A stretch of 64,000 nt of DNA from Lutibacter agarilyticus (GCF_900188235.1 NZ_FZNT01000012.1:23357-87356); one strand, 5' to 3'; shown: positions 28,555 through 39,488, numbered from the stretch's first letter. Translations and numbers: made by a program. Notes: generated from the letters alone by a model not told the origin.

Positions 28555-30015
28555 TTACATTGCAGGTAAATCTCCATTACCTTTAGTAGGTAAGTTGCTA
28601 TAACCCATTAAATATTCATCAACTTTTCTAGCAGCTTCTCTTCCTTCAGAAATAGCCCAAACAATTAAACTTTGACCTCTACGCATATCACCAGCAGTAA
28701 ATATTTTTGGAATATTTGTTTGGTATGCTACGGTAGTTGCTTTGTAATTGCTTCTAAAATCGGTTTCAATTCCTAATTGATCGCTTAAAATAGCTTCTGG
28801 TCCTGTAAAACCAAGCGCTAATAAAGCTAAGTCACAAGGCCATGTTTTTTCAGTACCTTCAAGTTCAATTAATTCAGGTCTTTGACCGGGAACCATTTTC
28901 CATTCTACATTCACAGTTTTTAAAGCCGTTAATTCACCTTTTTCGTTTGTAATAAACTCTTTTGTGTTAATTAGCCAGTTTCTATCACAACCTTCTTTGT
29001 GTGAAGAAGATGTTTTTAACTGTAAAGGCCAATAAGGCCAAGGTGTTGAAGGGCTTCTGTGTCCTGGAGGTTTTGGCATAATTTCAAAATTAGTCACAGA
29101 TTTTGCTCCATGTCTGTTTGAAGTACCAACACAGTCAGATCCTGTATCTCCACCACCAATAACAATTACATGTTTATCAGTAGCTAAAACTTGATCTTTA
29201 ACTTCTTTACCTAAAACAACTTTAGTTTGTTGTGTTAAAAAGTCCATAGCCTGAACAACTCCCTCGCTATCAGCTCCTTCAATAGGTAAACCTCTTTTTT
29301 GAGTAGCACCACCACATAAAACAATAGCATTGAATTTTTTCAGTTTTTCAATAGGGTAATTAACACCAACATTTGCATTGGTTTTAAATTTGATTCCTTC
29401 TTTTTCAAGAATATCAATTCTTCTATCAATAATTCCTTTTTCTAATTTGAAGTTTGGAATTCCGTAACGCAATAAACCACCCAATTCATCATCTCTTTCA
29501 AAAACAGTTACGGTATGTCCAGCTCTGTTTAATTGTTGTGCCGCAGCTAAACCAGCAGGTCCTGAACCTACAACAGCTATTTTTTTACCAGTTCTTTTAT
29601 TAGGTATTTGAGGTACAACCCAACCTTCTTTAAATGCTCTTTCAACAATATTTTTTTCAATATTTTCTATTGAAATAGGATCATCAATTAAACCAAGCAC
29701 ACATGCTTGCTCGCAAGGAGCAGGGCATAAACGTCCTGTAAATTCTGGAAAGTTATTGGTTGAATGCAATATCCAAGAAGCTTTTTTCCATTCACCCTGG
29801 TGTACCATATGGTTAAAATCTGGAATTAAATTACCAAGTGGGCACCCACTATGACAAAATGGAATTCCACAATCCATACATCTTGATCCTTGTTTTGTAA
29901 TTTCAGCCTCGTTTAATGGTTGTGTAAATTCATCGTAATTAGTTACACGTTCTTTAACTGGCTTATATGTTTCGTCTTTTCTTTCGAATTCTTTAAATCC
30001 TGTTACTTTTCCCAT
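28555..30015 (-). CDS. gltD: Glutamate synthase (NADPH) small subunit
   Basis: Supplies electrons from NADPH, through FAD and iron-sulfur clusters, to the large subunit in the GOGAT reaction (2-oxoglutarate plus glutamine to two glutamates). The 486-aa protein has the N-terminal cysteine-rich domain for [4Fe-4S] clusters (CMDCGIPFCHSGCPLGNLIPDFN about 42-64, CPAPCEQACVLG about 96-107), an FAD-binding Rossmann motif (VVGSGPAGLAAAQQLNRAGH about 149-168) and an NADPH-binding motif (VIGGGDTGSDCVG). GDMRRGQSLIVWAISEGREAA at the C-terminus closes the FAD site. It starts 5 bases after the gltB stop, so the two are translated from one message. Confidence 0.97.
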   Translation of the reverse strand: MGKVTGFKEFERKDETYKPVKERVTNYDEFTQPLNEAEITKQGSRCMDCGIPFCHSGCPLGNLIPDFNHMVHQGEWKKASWILHSTNNFPEFTGRLCPAPCEQACVLGLIDDPISIENIEKNIVERAFKEGWVVPQIPNKRTGKKIAVVGSGPAGLAAAQQLNRAGHTVTVFERDDELGGLLRYGIPNFKLEKGIIDRRIDILEKEGIKFKTNANVGVNYPIEKLKKFNAIVLCGGATQKRGLPIEGADSEGVVQAMDFLTQQTKVVLGKEVKDQVLATDKHVIVIGGGDTGSDCVGTSNRHGAKSVTNFEIMPKPPGHRSPSTPWPYWPLQLKTSSSHKEGCDRNWLINTKEFITNEKGELTALKTVNVEWKMVPGQRPELIELEGTEKTWPCDLALLALGFTGPEAILSDQLGIETDFRSNYKATTVAYQTNIPKIFTAGDMRRGQSLIVWAISEGREAARKVDEYLMGYSNLPTKGNGDLPAM

Positions 30016-30020
30016 ATTTC

Positions 30021-33000
30021 TTATGCTGTTAATTCTTCAACCATTGGTTCTTCAGTTTCTAAACGTTTTAATGCACGTTTGTATTCAATAGGCATTACTT
30101 TTACAAAGTTACCTAAACTGTTATCCCAATCTTTTAATAATTCTTTACCTCTGTTACTGTTTGTGTATAATACGTGTTTTTCAATAAGAGCTTTTAACTC
30201 AGCAGCTTCATCTTTTTCTATTTGCTCAAATTCAATAGTTTCTGTATTACATAATCCGTTTGTGAATTTATCTTTCGGATCATAAACATAAGCTATTCCT
30301 CCACTCATACCTGCAGCAAAGTTTCTTCCTGTACCACCAAGCACAATAACTTTACCACCAGTCATATATTCACAACAATGATCTCCAACACCTTCAACAA
30401 CCGAAATTGCTCCAGAGTTTCTTACTGCAAAACGTTCACCTGCTATACCGTTAATATATGCTTCACCTTTTACAGCTCCAAATAAACAAACGTTACCAAT
30501 TATAATATTGTCTTCAGCAATAAAGGTTGCTTTAGCTGGTTTTTTAACAATTAGTTTAGCTCCAGATAATCCTTTACCTAAATAATCATTAGTATTTCCT
30601 TCAACAGTAAATGTTAATCCTGGTGCTCCAAATGCTCCAAAACTTTGTCCTGCAGATCCTGTAAAGTTTATATTTAAAGTGTCTTCAGGAAGTCCTAAGT
30701 GGCCATATATTTTAGAAATTTCGTTACTTGTAATAGCTCCTGTAGAACGATCAATATTACAAATAGGATACTCTAAAGTTGTTTTTTCTTTTCTGTAGAT
30801 TGCTCTATGCGAATCATTCAAAATTTGAAAATCTATCACATTGTCTATGTCATGATCTTGTTTTTCTGTATTTTTTAAAGGCATTTCGCTGTAACCTGCT
30901 GGTCTATGTAAAATAGATGATAAATCTAATCCTTTAGCCTTGTAATGTTTGATTGCTTTGTTTGAATCAATTTTTTGAGTTTGACCAACCATTTCAGCCA
31001 TAGAACGGAAACCTAATTGCGCCATAATTCCTCTTAATTCTTCAGCAACATAGTAGAAGAAGTTAATTACATGTTCAGGAGTTCCTTTAAAGTTTTTACG
31101 TAAGGATTTATCTTGAGTTGCAATACCAACTGGACAAGTATTTAAATGACATTTACGCATCATAATGCAACCAGAAGCTACTAAAGGAGCGGTTGCAAAA
31201 CCAAACTCTTCAGCACCTAATAAGGCTGCAATTGCAACATCACGACCCGTTTTTAATTGTCCGTCACATTCAACAACAATTCTACTTCTTAAGTTGTTTA
31301 ACACCAATGTTTGTTGTGCTTCAGCTAAACCAAGTTCCCAAGGTAAACCAGCATGTTTTAATGATGTTAGTGGAGATGCTCCTGTTCCACCATCGTAACC
31401 AGAAATTAGTACAACATCAGCTTTTGCTTTAGAAACACCAGCTGCAATAGTACCAACACCAACTTCAGAAACTAATTTTACGTTGATACGTGCTTCTCTG
31501 TTGGCATTTTTTAAATCGAAAATTAGCTGTGCTAAATCTTCAATAGAATAAATATCGTGATGTGGAGGAGGAGAAATTAATCCAACAAAAGGTGTTGAAT
31601 TTCTAGCTTCTGCAATCCAAGGTAATACCTTTTCACCAGGTAGCTGACCACCTTCACCAGGCTTAGCACCTTGTGCCATTTTAATTTGAATTTCTTCAGC
31701 ATTGGTTAAATAATGTGAAGTTACTCCAAAACGACCAGAAGCTACTTGCTTTATAGCTGAGTTTCTGCTGTCTCCGTTAATATCCTTTTGAAAACGTTTT
31801 CTATCTTCACCGCCTTCACCAGAGTTACTTTTACCACCAATACGATTCATTGCAATGGCTAAGTTTTCGTGGGCTTCTCTTGAAATAGATCCGTAAGACA
31901 TAGCTCCAGTTTTGAATCGTTTTACAATTTCAGTCCAAGGTTCAACCTCTTCAATAGGAATAGGGTCAAAATTATTAAACTCAAACAAACCTCTAATTGT
32001 CATTAAACGTTCAGATTGTTCGTTCACAGTTTTAGCATAAACATCGTAACTAGCTTGGTCGCTTAACCTTACAGCTTGTTGCAATTTTGCTACTGTAGTT
32101 GGGTTAAACATATGTTTTTCACCACCACGTCTCCAACGGTAATGTCCACCAATATTTAAACCTAACCTGTTTTTAATTAAAGTTTTAGGGTAAGCGTAAT
32201 TGTATCTTGCTGAAATTTCTTTTTCAATTTCGTATAAACCAACACCTTCAATTCTAGAAGCTGTATAAGGGAAATATTTTTCAACAAATTTAGAGTTGAA
32301 ACCAACAATTTCGAAAATTTGAGAACCTCTGTATGAATGTAGTGTAGAGATTCCAATTTTATTCATAATTTTTAATAAACCAGTACCAATAGCTTTGTTG
32401 AAATTGTCAACTGCTTTTTGTTCATCCATTCCTGTAATAAATCCTTCTTTTACTTGTAAACGAATAATTTCATTTACCATATAAGGATTAATTGCACTTG
32501 CACCATAACCAAATAATGTTGCAAATTGGTGTGGTTCGCGAGGTTCAGCCGATTCTATTACAATATCAAAATAAGAACGCTTGCGAAGTCTATTCATTTC
32601 GTGATTTACATAAGAACAGGCTAGTAAAGCAGGTATTGGTGCCATTTCTTCATTTGCACCTCTATCAGATAGAATAATAATGTTATTTCTTTTGTCAACG
32701 GCTTTTGAAACTTGTGTTATAATATTTTCTAGCGCATCTTCTAAACCATTAACACCTTGTTCTTTTTTATAAAGCATTTGAATGGTAATAGCTTTAAAAT
32801 CTCTACCAATTTTAATGTTTCTAATTTTTTCTAAATCGTTGTTAGAAATAACTGGATTTTGAATTCTTAGTTTTTTACATTGTCTTTGAGAAATACTAAA
32901 TATATTGCGGTCTTTACCTAAAGCAAGACTAATATCAGTAACAATTTCTTCTCTAATACCGTCTAAGGGAGGGTTTGTTACTTGTGCAAATAATTGCTTA

Positions 33001-34532
33001 AAGTAGTTAGATATTAATTGAGGACGATCTGATAAAACAGCTAAAGGCGTATCAATACCCATAGATCCTAAAGCTTCTTTTCCATTTTGAGCCATAGGTG
33101 TTATTACCTCTTGAATATCTTCAATTGTATAGTTGTATAAACGAGAACGCGTTCTAATGTCTAGAGTTTCAATTGGACAATCTTCGTTTGTGTTTTCTAC
33201 ATCTTTTAAATGTATTCTTGTTTCGTCTAACCAAGCTTTGTAAGGTCTTTCGTTAACAATTTTATTTTTTATTTCTTCGTCATTAATAATTCTACCTTTA
33301 TTCATATCAACCAAGAACATTTTTCCTGGTTCTAATCTACCGTGTCTTTCAACATCCTCTGGATCAATATCTACCACTCCAATTTCAGAAGACATAATTA
33401 GTTTTCCACTTTTTGTTACGGTATATCTTGAAGGTCTCAATCCGTTACGGTCTAATAATGCACCAATATAATCACCATCAGTAAAAGGAACTGATGCTGG
33501 CCCATCCCAAGCTTCCATTAAACAAGCGTTGTACTCGTAAAATGCTTTACGCTCAGGAGACATAGTTTTGTGCTTTTCCCAAGCTTCAGGTATTAACATC
33601 ATCATTACTTCAGGAAGAGATCTTCCAGTTAACGACAATAATTCTACCACCATATCCATAGATGCTGAATCTGATTTTCCAGGTAATACAATTGGGAATA
33701 ATTTCTCTATATCATCACCAAATAAATCACTTTTCATGATTTCTTCACGAATACGCATTCTGCTTACGTTACCTCTCAGTGTATTTATTTCACCATTTTG
33801 ACACATGTATCTAAATGGCTGCGCTAGTTCCCAAGAAGGCATAGTGTTTGTTGAAAAACGTTGGTGTACCAATGCTAGTCTGGTAACTAGATCTGGCTGT
33901 TGTAAATCAATAAAATACGGTCCAATATCTTCAGGCATTATAATACCTTTATATATTAAGGTAGTATTTGATAAACTTGAAACGTAAAAATAAGATGCTT
34001 CAGACATTTTAGAACCTGCAATTGTATGTTCTGTTATTTTACGAGCAGCATATAATTTAGCCTTAAAGTTTAATTCTTTTTTTATACGTCCTTTACCAAT
34101 AAAAACTTGTTCAATTGTAGGTTCTGAATCTAAAGCAATTTGACCTAGTTGAGAAGAATCTACAGGAACGGTTCTCCATCCTAATATTTTTAAACCTTGA
34201 TTTTTTATTTCTTTTTCGAATTCTTCTTTACAGAAGCGGTATTGGTTTACGTTTTTAGGAAAAAATACCATACCAACAGCATAATCTCTTTGAGCAGGTA
34301 ATTCAAAATCACATACCCTTAAAAAATATTCATGCGGAATATCAATTAAAAGACCTGCACCATCACCAGTTTTTCCATCAGAACTAACACCACCACGATG
34401 TTCTAACTTTACTAAAATTTCTAAAGCATCATGTATAATTTGGTTAGTTTTCTGTCCTTTTAAGTTGCAAATGAAACCTGCTCCACAGTTTTCATGCTCA
34501 AATTCTGGCAAGTATAATCCTTGTTTTATCAT
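30021..34532 (-). CDS. gltB: Glutamate synthase large subunit
   Basis: Cytoplasmic GOGAT large chain of 1503 aa. The N-terminal Ntn amidotransferase domain begins after a 15-residue propeptide: [10 protein letters not shown] places the catalytic Cys at residue 16, which must be exposed by processing. Then come the central domain, the FMN-binding synthase barrel ([33 protein letters not shown]) with the [3Fe-4S] cysteines in [19 protein letters not shown], and the C-terminal beta-helix rich in glycine ([20 protein letters not shown]). The ammonia tunnel and synthase sites appear complete. It is first in a gltBD operon with a probable -7 box 30 bases before the start. Confidence 0.97.
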   Translation of the reverse strand: MIKQGLYLPEFEHENCGAGFICNLKGQKTNQIIHDALEILVKLEHRGGVSSDGKTGDGAGLLIDIPHEYFLRVCDFELPAQRDYAVGMVFFPKNVNQYRFCKEEFEKEIKNQGLKILGWRTVPVDSSQLGQIALDSEPTIEQVFIGKGRIKKELNFKAKLYAARKITEHTIAGSKMSEASYFYVSSLSNTTLIYKGIIMPEDIGPYFIDLQQPDLVTRLALVHQRFSTNTMPSWELAQPFRYMCQNGEINTLRGNVSRMRIREEIMKSDLFGDDIEKLFPIVLPGKSDSASMDMVVELLSLTGRSLPEVMMMLIPEAWEKHKTMSPERKAFYEYNACLMEAWDGPASVPFTDGDYIGALLDRNGLRPSRYTVTKSGKLIMSSEIGVVDIDPEDVERHGRLEPGKMFLVDMNKGRIINDEEIKNKIVNERPYKAWLDETRIHLKDVENTNEDCPIETLDIRTRSRLYNYTIEDIQEVITPMAQNGKEALGSMGIDTPLAVLSDRPQLISNYFKQLFAQVTNPPLDGIREEIVTDISLALGKDRNIFSISQRQCKKLRIQNPVISNNDLEKIRNIKIGRDFKAITIQMLYKKEQGVNGLEDALENIITQVSKAVDKRNNIIILSDRGANEEMAPIPALLACSYVNHEMNRLRKRSYFDIVIESAEPREPHQFATLFGYGASAINPYMVNEIIRLQVKEGFITGMDEQKAVDNFNKAIGTGLLKIMNKIGISTLHSYRGSQIFEIVGFNSKFVEKYFPYTASRIEGVGLYEIEKEISARYNYAYPKTLIKNRLGLNIGGHYRWRRGGEKHMFNPTTVAKLQQAVRLSDQASYDVYAKTVNEQSERLMTIRGLFEFNNFDPIPIEEVEPWTEIVKRFKTGAMSYGSISREAHENLAIAMNRIGGKSNSGEGGEDRKRFQKDINGDSRNSAIKQVASGRFGVTSHYLTNAEEIQIKMAQGAKPGEGGQLPGEKVLPWIAEARNSTPFVGLISPPPHHDIYSIEDLAQLIFDLKNANREARINVKLVSEVGVGTIAAGVSKAKADVVLISGYDGGTGASPLTSLKHAGLPWELGLAEAQQTLVLNNLRSRIVVECDGQLKTGRDVAIAALLGAEEFGFATAPLVASGCIMMRKCHLNTCPVGIATQDKSLRKNFKGTPEHVINFFYYVAEELRGIMAQLGFRSMAEMVGQTQKIDSNKAIKHYKAKGLDLSSILHRPAGYSEMPLKNTEKQDHDIDNVIDFQILNDSHRAIYRKEKTTLEYPICNIDRSTGAITSNEISKIYGHLGLPEDTLNINFTGSAGQSFGAFGAPGLTFTVEGNTNDYLGKGLSGAKLIVKKPAKATFIAEDNIIIGNVCLFGAVKGEAYINGIAGERFAVRNSGAISVVEGVGDHCCEYMTGGKVIVLGGTGRNFAAGMSGGIAYVYDPKDKFTNGLCNTETIEFEQIEKDEAAELKALIEKHVLYTNSNRGKELLKDWDNSLGNFVKVMPIEYKRALKRLETEEPMVEELTA

Positions 34533-34561
34533 ATGGAAGTTTAATTATTATAGAATAGCCA

Positions 34562-34569
34562 CAAAAATA
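34562..34569 (-). promoter_or_regulatory. -7 box of the gltBD promoter
   Basis: Read on the minus strand the sequence is TATTTTTG, matching TAnnTTTG, 30 bases before the gltB start. The remaining 175-base gap (34533-34707) is AT-rich with no other signal found. Confidence 0.5.
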
Positions 34570-34707
34570 GGTAAAATAATATTTATTGTGCTATGCAGTT
34601 ACGAAAACGTTGTAATTATATTAAAAAAGTTTTAAAGGTATTGAAAATAATTAAATCGTAAAAAAAAGTACGTTTTTCATTATATATGTTAAACCAAAAA
34701 AGGTCAA

Positions 34708-35493
34708 TTAAAAAAGATATTTCCATAAAATTCTTATAGAAACAATAGCAATTAGTATTGCGGTGGCTTTTTTTAGCTTAATTGGAGCGATTAGTTTAAT
34801 ACTAATTCGCGTTCCAATTTGCCCGCCAATAAGCACTGTAAACATTAAAATAATTGTGATTGTAGGTTCTATGTAAAAGTTCGGATTTAGGTATTGTCCA
34901 AATAATCCGCCAATAGAATTAATCAAAATGAAAAAACTTGAGGTTGCTGCTATTTTTTTTGGGGTATCCCAATTTGTTAAATGAAGTAAAGGTGCTAAAA
35001 AAATACCTCCACCTATACCTACCATACCTGAAATAAACCCAATAATTCCACCGTAAGAAGTATCTTTAATAATGGATTTTTTTAGATTAGTTTCTTTACT
35101 TCTTTGTTGAATGTAGCCAGATGTCCACATTAGTGTTGCGGCTGTCATTAATGTTAATCCTAATAAAATAAAAAAGAAGGTTTGTGTTATTTTTAAATAG
35201 CCTCCTAAAAATGCCAAAGGCAAACTGGTAATTGCTAAAGGAATGATTTTTTTCCAGTCGAACAATTTATTTTTCGCAAAAATAAAGGTGCTTCCAGAAA
35301 CAACAACAATATTACAAAGCAAAGCAATTGTTCTAATTTGAGTAAAAGCTAAGGAGGTAAGTGCTAAAACAGCAATGTAGCTTGACCCTCCACCAAATCC
35401 TACGGAAGAATACAAAACAGCGATTATAAAAAAAAGCGTAATTATTTCCCAATTGCTAATTAGGGTGTCTGCTAAAAATTGAAATATTGGCAT
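34708..35493 (-). CDS. TauE/SafE family membrane permease (second member)
   Basis: Integral membrane protein of 261 aa with about eight hydrophobic helices. It shows the two-fold family repeat: AVLYSSVGFGGGSSYIAVLALTSL in the first half and YGGIIGFISGMVGIGGGIFLAPLL in the second. It is distinct from the protein at 25293 (little similarity beyond the motif glycines). The family exports sulfite or organic anions across the inner membrane; the substrate is not known. It is transcribed away from the acetate module and has no partner gene. Confidence 0.85.
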   Translation of the reverse strand: MPIFQFLADTLISNWEIITLFFIIAVLYSSVGFGGGSSYIAVLALTSLAFTQIRTIALLCNIVVVSGSTFIFAKNKLFDWKKIIPLAITSLPLAFLGGYLKITQTFFFILLGLTLMTAATLMWTSGYIQQRSKETNLKKSIIKDTSYGGIIGFISGMVGIGGGIFLAPLLHLTNWDTPKKIAATSSFFILINSIGGLFGQYLNPNFYIEPTITIILMFTVLIGGQIGTRISIKLIAPIKLKKATAILIAIVSIRILWKYLF

Positions 35494-35540
35494 AAAAAAA
35501 TATTGGGTTGAGCAAATATAATAATATTATTTACTTGAAA

Positions 35541-35559
35541 GATAGTGTCCTATTTGAAT
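35541..35559. repeat. Repeat pair member, possible relic of an insertion-sequence end (copy 2)
   Basis: GATAGTGTCCTATTTGAAT, 16 of 19 positions identical to 24924-24942. It lies about 90 bases before a gene derived from an IS1-type transposase subunit, which makes an insertion-sequence origin more plausible here, though no inverted partner was found. Confidence 0.35.
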
Positions 35560-35647
35560 AGTAATTCACAGGGTGAATGGTGTCTAAGTCAAAATTTTAA
35601 TTTGGTTTTTTATGCTAAATTAGTATATTTATGCAAAATTAAGATAT

Positions 35648-36067
35648 ATGACCGTAGAATTTTGTCCTAATTGTGGTTCAACTGAGTATGTTAAGAGTGG
35701 TATTGTTCGTGAAAGACAGCGCTACAAGTGTAAAAAATGTAATTACTATTTTACCGTAAACAAGATAGGGAAACAAATAGATTCATACTATGTGAATAAA
35801 GCTTTACAGTTGTATTTAGAAGGGTTAAGTTACCGAGAAATTGAACGGATACTAGGAATTTCACATGTAAGTATTATTAATTGGGTTAAAAAGTACAATA
35901 TTAAGCGTCCGTATAGCTTTGAGTACCATTCTACATATAAAATATTAAATGCAAAAGAGCTAGCAAGCTACTTTTCTGAAAATAAAAATTTAATAGGAGC
36001 AGGTGTAATTGTTACAGAATTAGGTGATAAGTTTATGCTTATTCGTTGGGAGCGGTTCAAAGATTAA
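35648..36067 (+). CDS. IS1-type zinc-finger/HTH protein, probably a domesticated transcription factor
   Basis: Protein of 139 aa. The N-terminal zinc finger (C6-x2-C9 and C28-x2-C31, with KSGIVRERQRYKCKKC between) is the zf-IS1/InsA type. It is followed by a helix-turn-helix (YLEGLSYREIERILGISHVSIINWVKKY, about 54-81) as in the InsA subunit of IS1 transposases. The last ~50 residues (LNAKELASYFSENKNLIGAGVIVTELGDKF) show no DDE catalytic residues, and no terminal inverted repeats or InsB partner are visible. It therefore looks like a DNA-binding protein and not an active transposase. It directly precedes the acetate transport operon, which suggests it may regulate it; that is inference. A -7-like TATATTTA is at 35624-35631. 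Confidence 0.7.
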   Translation: MTVEFCPNCGSTEYVKSGIVRERQRYKCKKCNYYFTVNKIGKQIDSYYVNKALQLYLEGLSYREIERILGISHVSIINWVKKYNIKRPYSFEYHSTYKILNAKELASYFSENKNLIGAGVIVTELGDKFMLIRWERFKD

Positions 36068-36192
36068 CTATACAAGTTAGCAAAAATATATATACATTTT
36101 TATTTCTTTTCTTTTTCTTATCATATTGTGAAGGTTAAAAAATCAGTTTTGTAATCAAAACGTTTAATCAATTAACCTAACAATATAATATT

Positions 36193-37416
36193 ATGAAAAA
36201 AAACAAATTACTGTTTTTCAGTATTTTTTTATTATCAATTCAATTATCGTTTTCTCAGGGGTCTCCAGATTACAATGGAGGATTTAAAATTAAGTTTAAT
36301 GATGATGGTAGTAAGTACTTAAGAATTCTGTCTTGGGGACAATTTCAAGCAACTTATAATAACAATGTGCCCGATAATACAAGTAATTTAGGCTTTAATG
36401 TAAGAAGAGCACGTGTGCTTATGTTTTCTCAAATTACAAAAAAGTTTTTATTGTTAACCCATTTTGGACTGAATAGCTTAAGTAGTTCTTCATTACATCC
36501 GGTAGGAAAAGGTGATGGAGCGCAATTATTTATGCATGATGTATGGGGGCAATGGAGTTTAACCGATGAACATGCTGTAGGAGCAGGACTTCATTATTGG
36601 AATGGAATTTCAAGATTAAACAATCAGAGTACTTTAAACTTATTAACTTTAGATAATAACCGTCAGTCTTGGGCTACAATTGGTTTGTCTGATCAGTTTG
36701 CGCGTCACGTTGGTATATATTTTAAAGGAAAGTTCGGGAAGTTTAAATACCAAGTTGCTATTAATGATGCCATAACAAATGGTTTAGATGCTCGTACACC
36801 TGAAAATGGTGGAGCAGCTGTTTATGGAGGTAAAAGAATTTTAGGTTCTAAAGATGCTGGTTTTGCTTATGCTGGGTATTTTGAGTACAATATTTTAGAT
36901 AGTGAGTCAAATTTCCTTCCTTATAAAGTAGGTACTTATTTAGGAGGTAAGAAAGTATTTAATATAGGCGCAGGTTTTTTCGCACACCCTAGCGGTTCAG
37001 TTAGAGCAACGCAAACAGGTGTGTTAAAAGGTGAGAATATTTCAATTTTTGCTGTTGATGCTTTTTACGATGCACCTATAAAGGACAATGGTAGCGCAAT
37101 TACCGCGTATGCAACTTTTCAATCAAATAATTATGGAGAAGATTTTAGGTTTAGTGCATACGGAACAGGAAATATGTTTTATGCACATGTTGGATATGTA
37201 GTTCCAGGCGATTTAAAGAAAGCCAGATTTCAACCTTATTTATCTTACGGAAACAATAGTTATGATGCAGTAAGTGACAATAGAAATGTTTTTGGTATTG
37301 GAGGAAACCTTTATTTAAGTGGCCATAATTCAAAATTAACATTAGAATATAAAAATGAAAAGTTTGAAGGCGATGCAGCGGGGACCGTTACACTGCAAGC
37401 CATGATATACCTATAA
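36193..37416 (+). CDS. Outer-membrane porin (porin O/P-like beta-barrel)
   Basis: Outer-membrane beta-barrel of 407 aa with a signal peptide ending FSQG (about residue 22). The opening YLRILSWGQFQATYNNN and FNVRRARVLMFSQITKKFLLLTHFGLNSL are typical for phosphate-selective porin O/P relatives. Alternating hydrophobic strands run to the C-terminal strand, which ends LQAMIYL with the hydrophobic last residue expected for barrel assembly. It sits 36 bases before the DUF4212 gene in the acetate symporter operon, so it probably lets acetate or other short carboxylates through the outer membrane; substrate is inferred from context. Confidence 0.8.
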   Translation: MKKNKLLFFSIFLLSIQLSFSQGSPDYNGGFKIKFNDDGSKYLRILSWGQFQATYNNNVPDNTSNLGFNVRRARVLMFSQITKKFLLLTHFGLNSLSSSSLHPVGKGDGAQLFMHDVWGQWSLTDEHAVGAGLHYWNGISRLNNQSTLNLLTLDNNRQSWATIGLSDQFARHVGIYFKGKFGKFKYQVAINDAITNGLDARTPENGGAAVYGGKRILGSKDAGFAYAGYFEYNILDSESNFLPYKVGTYLGGKKVFNIGAGFFAHPSGSVRATQTGVLKGENISIFAVDAFYDAPIKDNGSAITAYATFQSNNYGEDFRFSAYGTGNMFYAHVGYVVPGDLKKARFQPYLSYGNNSYDAVSDNRNVFGIGGNLYLSGHNSKLTLEYKNEKFEGDAAGTVTLQAMIYL

Positions 37417-37452
37417 TAATTAAATTTTAAACTAAACTATAAACTAAACATT

Positions 37453-37707
37453 ATGTCAAAAGAAAGCATGAAAGCATATTGGAAAGAAAACCTAGGATAT
37501 TTAGCAATTTTGCTAAGTATCTGGTTTTTGGTTTCCTATGTGTTTGGAATTTTATTAGTAGATCAATTAAATGAAATAAAACTAGGTGGTTTTAAACTTG
37601 GTTTTTGGTTTGCGCAACAAGGGTCAATGTATGTATTTGTAATCTTAATATTTGTCTATGTAAAAATGATGAATAAACTAGATAAAAAATACGGAGTAGA
37701 CGAATAA
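37453..37707 (+). CDS. DUF4212 small membrane subunit of sodium/solute symporter
   Basis: Membrane protein of 84 aa with two transmembrane helices (YLAILLSIWFLVSYVFGILLV and GSMYVFVILIFVYVKMM) and the DUF4212 signature KAYWKENLGYLAILLSIWFLVSY and GFKLGFWFAQQGSMYVF. DUF4212 proteins are encoded next to VC_2705-type sodium/solute symporters and are thought to be their small subunits. Here the symporter gene follows after 28 bases. Confidence 0.92.
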   Translation: MSKESMKAYWKENLGYLAILLSIWFLVSYVFGILLVDQLNEIKLGGFKLGFWFAQQGSMYVFVILIFVYVKMMNKLDKKYGVDE

Positions 37708-37735
37708 TTAACTAAACTAAAAACTAACTAAAATC

Positions 37736-39442
37736 ATGGGAATATTAACATGGACATGGATACTTGTCGGAATTACATTTGCACTATATATAGGAATTGC
37801 AATTTGGGCTAGAGCAGGATCTTCAAAAGAATTTTACGTAGCTGGTGGGGGAGTTCCTCCAATTATGAATGGTATGGCTACGGCAGCTGACTGGATGTCG
37901 GCAGCATCATTCATTTCATTAGCAGGAATTGTATCTTTTACAGGGTATGATGGATCTGTTTATTTAATGGGTTGGACCGGTGGTTACGTGCTATTGGCAT
38001 TATTATTAGCACCTTATTTAAGGAAGTTTGGAAAATTTACAGTGCCAGATTTTATAGGAGACCGTTATTATTCAAACACAGCCCGTATTGTTGCGGTTAT
38101 CGCAGCATTAATTGTTTCGTTTACGTATGTAGCCGGGCAAATGAGAGGTGTTGGAATTGTATTTTCGCGTTATTTAGAAGTGGATATTGATACAGGTGTT
38201 TATATAGGTATGGCAATTGTATTATTTTATGCTGTTTTAGGTGGAATGAAAGGGATTACTTACACACAGGTTGCACAATATTGTGTGTTGATTTTTGCCT
38301 TCATGGTACCTGCAATTTTCATATCATTTCAAATGACAGGAAATCCAATTCCGCAATTAGGTTTTGGAGGATCTGCTGAAGATGGAATTTATTTGTTAGA
38401 TAAGCTTGATGGTTTATCTAGAGAACTTGGTTTTCATGAATATACTTCAGGAAGTAAAGATATGATTGATGTATTTGCAATAACCGTGGCCTTAATGGTT
38501 GGTACAGCAGGTTTACCTCACGTAATTGTACGTTTCTTTACAGTGCCTAAAGTAAAAGATGCACGTGTATCTGCAGGTTGGGCGTTATTATTTATTGCTA
38601 TTTTATATACTACTGTACCGGCAGTAGCAGTTTTTGCAAGAATTAAACTAATTGAAACCGTAAGTAATGCAGAATATGCAGAATTACCAGAATGGTTTGG
38701 AAATTGGGAAAAAACAGGATTGTTAAAATTTGATGATAAAAACGGTGATGGAGTTGTACAATATGTTGCCGATAAATCTGCTAACGAATTAACAATTGAT
38801 CGTGATATTATGGTATTGGCAAATCCTGAAATTGCACAATTACCAAATTGGGTAATTGCCTTAGTTGGAGCAGGTGGTTTAGCCGCCGCACTATCTACTG
38901 CCGCAGGATTATTATTGGTAATTGCATCCTCCATATCGCATGATTTATTCAAAAAAATCATAAAACCAGATATTTCTGAAAAAGGTGAATTATTAGCCGC
39001 TCGTTTTAGTGCATTTGTAGCAGTTTGTATTGCAGGTTATTTTGGAATCAATCCGCCGGGATTTGTCGCCGCCGTGGTCGCCTTGGCTTTTGGTTTGGCA
39101 GCAGCATCATTTTTCCCAGCAATTTTATTAGGAATTTTTGATAAGCGAATGAATAAAGAAGGTGCAATTACAGGAATGATTGTTGGACTTTCGTTAATGG
39201 TTTTTTATATGTTGAAATTCAAATTTGGAATTTTTGACGGTGGAAAAGCTGCAATAGCAGACTTAAAACCGGATTGGTGGTTTGGAATTTCCCCAGAAGG
39301 TTTTGGAACAGTAGCAATGCTAGTGAATTTTGTAGTGTCGTTAGTCGTGTCAAGAATGACAGCTGCACCACCTCAAAATGTTCAAGATTTAGTTGAGCAC
39401 ATAAGAATTCCTTCGGGAGCTGGAGAAGCAAGTGATCATTAG
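37736..39442 (+). CDS. Sodium/solute (acetate) symporter, VC_2705/ActP-like
   Basis: Inner-membrane SLC5-family transporter of 568 aa with about 13 helices. Key blocks are YVAGGGVPPIMNGMATAADWMSAASFISLAG near the N-terminus (the Na+/substrate site region), GGMKGITYTQVAQY, and GLAAALSTAAGLLLVIASSISHDL. It contains a soluble loop with acidic residues (FDDKNGDGVVQYVADK, about 336-351) that looks like a calcium-binding EF-hand-like DxNxDGxxQ motif, as seen in some members of this subfamily. The neighbours (DUF4212, CrbS-like kinase, acyl-CoA synthetase) point to uptake of acetate or another short-chain acid. A terminator follows at 39456. Confidence 0.9.
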   Translation: MGILTWTWILVGITFALYIGIAIWARAGSSKEFYVAGGGVPPIMNGMATAADWMSAASFISLAGIVSFTGYDGSVYLMGWTGGYVLLALLLAPYLRKFGKFTVPDFIGDRYYSNTARIVAVIAALIVSFTYVAGQMRGVGIVFSRYLEVDIDTGVYIGMAIVLFYAVLGGMKGITYTQVAQYCVLIFAFMVPAIFISFQMTGNPIPQLGFGGSAEDGIYLLDKLDGLSRELGFHEYTSGSKDMIDVFAITVALMVGTAGLPHVIVRFFTVPKVKDARVSAGWALLFIAILYTTVPAVAVFARIKLIETVSNAEYAELPEWFGNWEKTGLLKFDDKNGDGVVQYVADKSANELTIDRDIMVLANPEIAQLPNWVIALVGAGGLAAALSTAAGLLLVIASSISHDLFKKIIKPDISEKGELLAARFSAFVAVCIAGYFGINPPGFVAAVVALAFGLAAASFFPAILLGIFDKRMNKEGAITGMIVGLSLMVFYMLKFKFGIFDGGKAAIADLKPDWWFGISPEGFGTVAMLVNFVVSLVVSRMTAAPPQNVQDLVEHIRIPSGAGEASDH

Positions 39443-39455
39443 TTAATAGCATAAT

Positions 39456-39488
39456 AAACGGCACTATATTATAAGTATAGTGCTGTTT
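39456..39488 (+). terminator. Terminator after the acetate symporter operon
   Basis: AAACGGCACTATA (39456-39468) pairs with TATAGTGCTGTTT (39476-39488) with one G-U pair, followed by TTATTG. It separates the transport operon from the signalling genes. Confidence 0.7.

Noticed and set aside
30021..34532. Several open frames of 60-120 codons on the + strand within gltB and gltD
   Set aside because: They lie wholly inside strongly supported minus-strand genes and show no family-like sequence; they are antisense shadows.
35494..36067. A complete IS1-family insertion sequence
   Set aside because: No InsB/DDE part, terminal inverted repeats or target duplication could be found around the zinc-finger gene.
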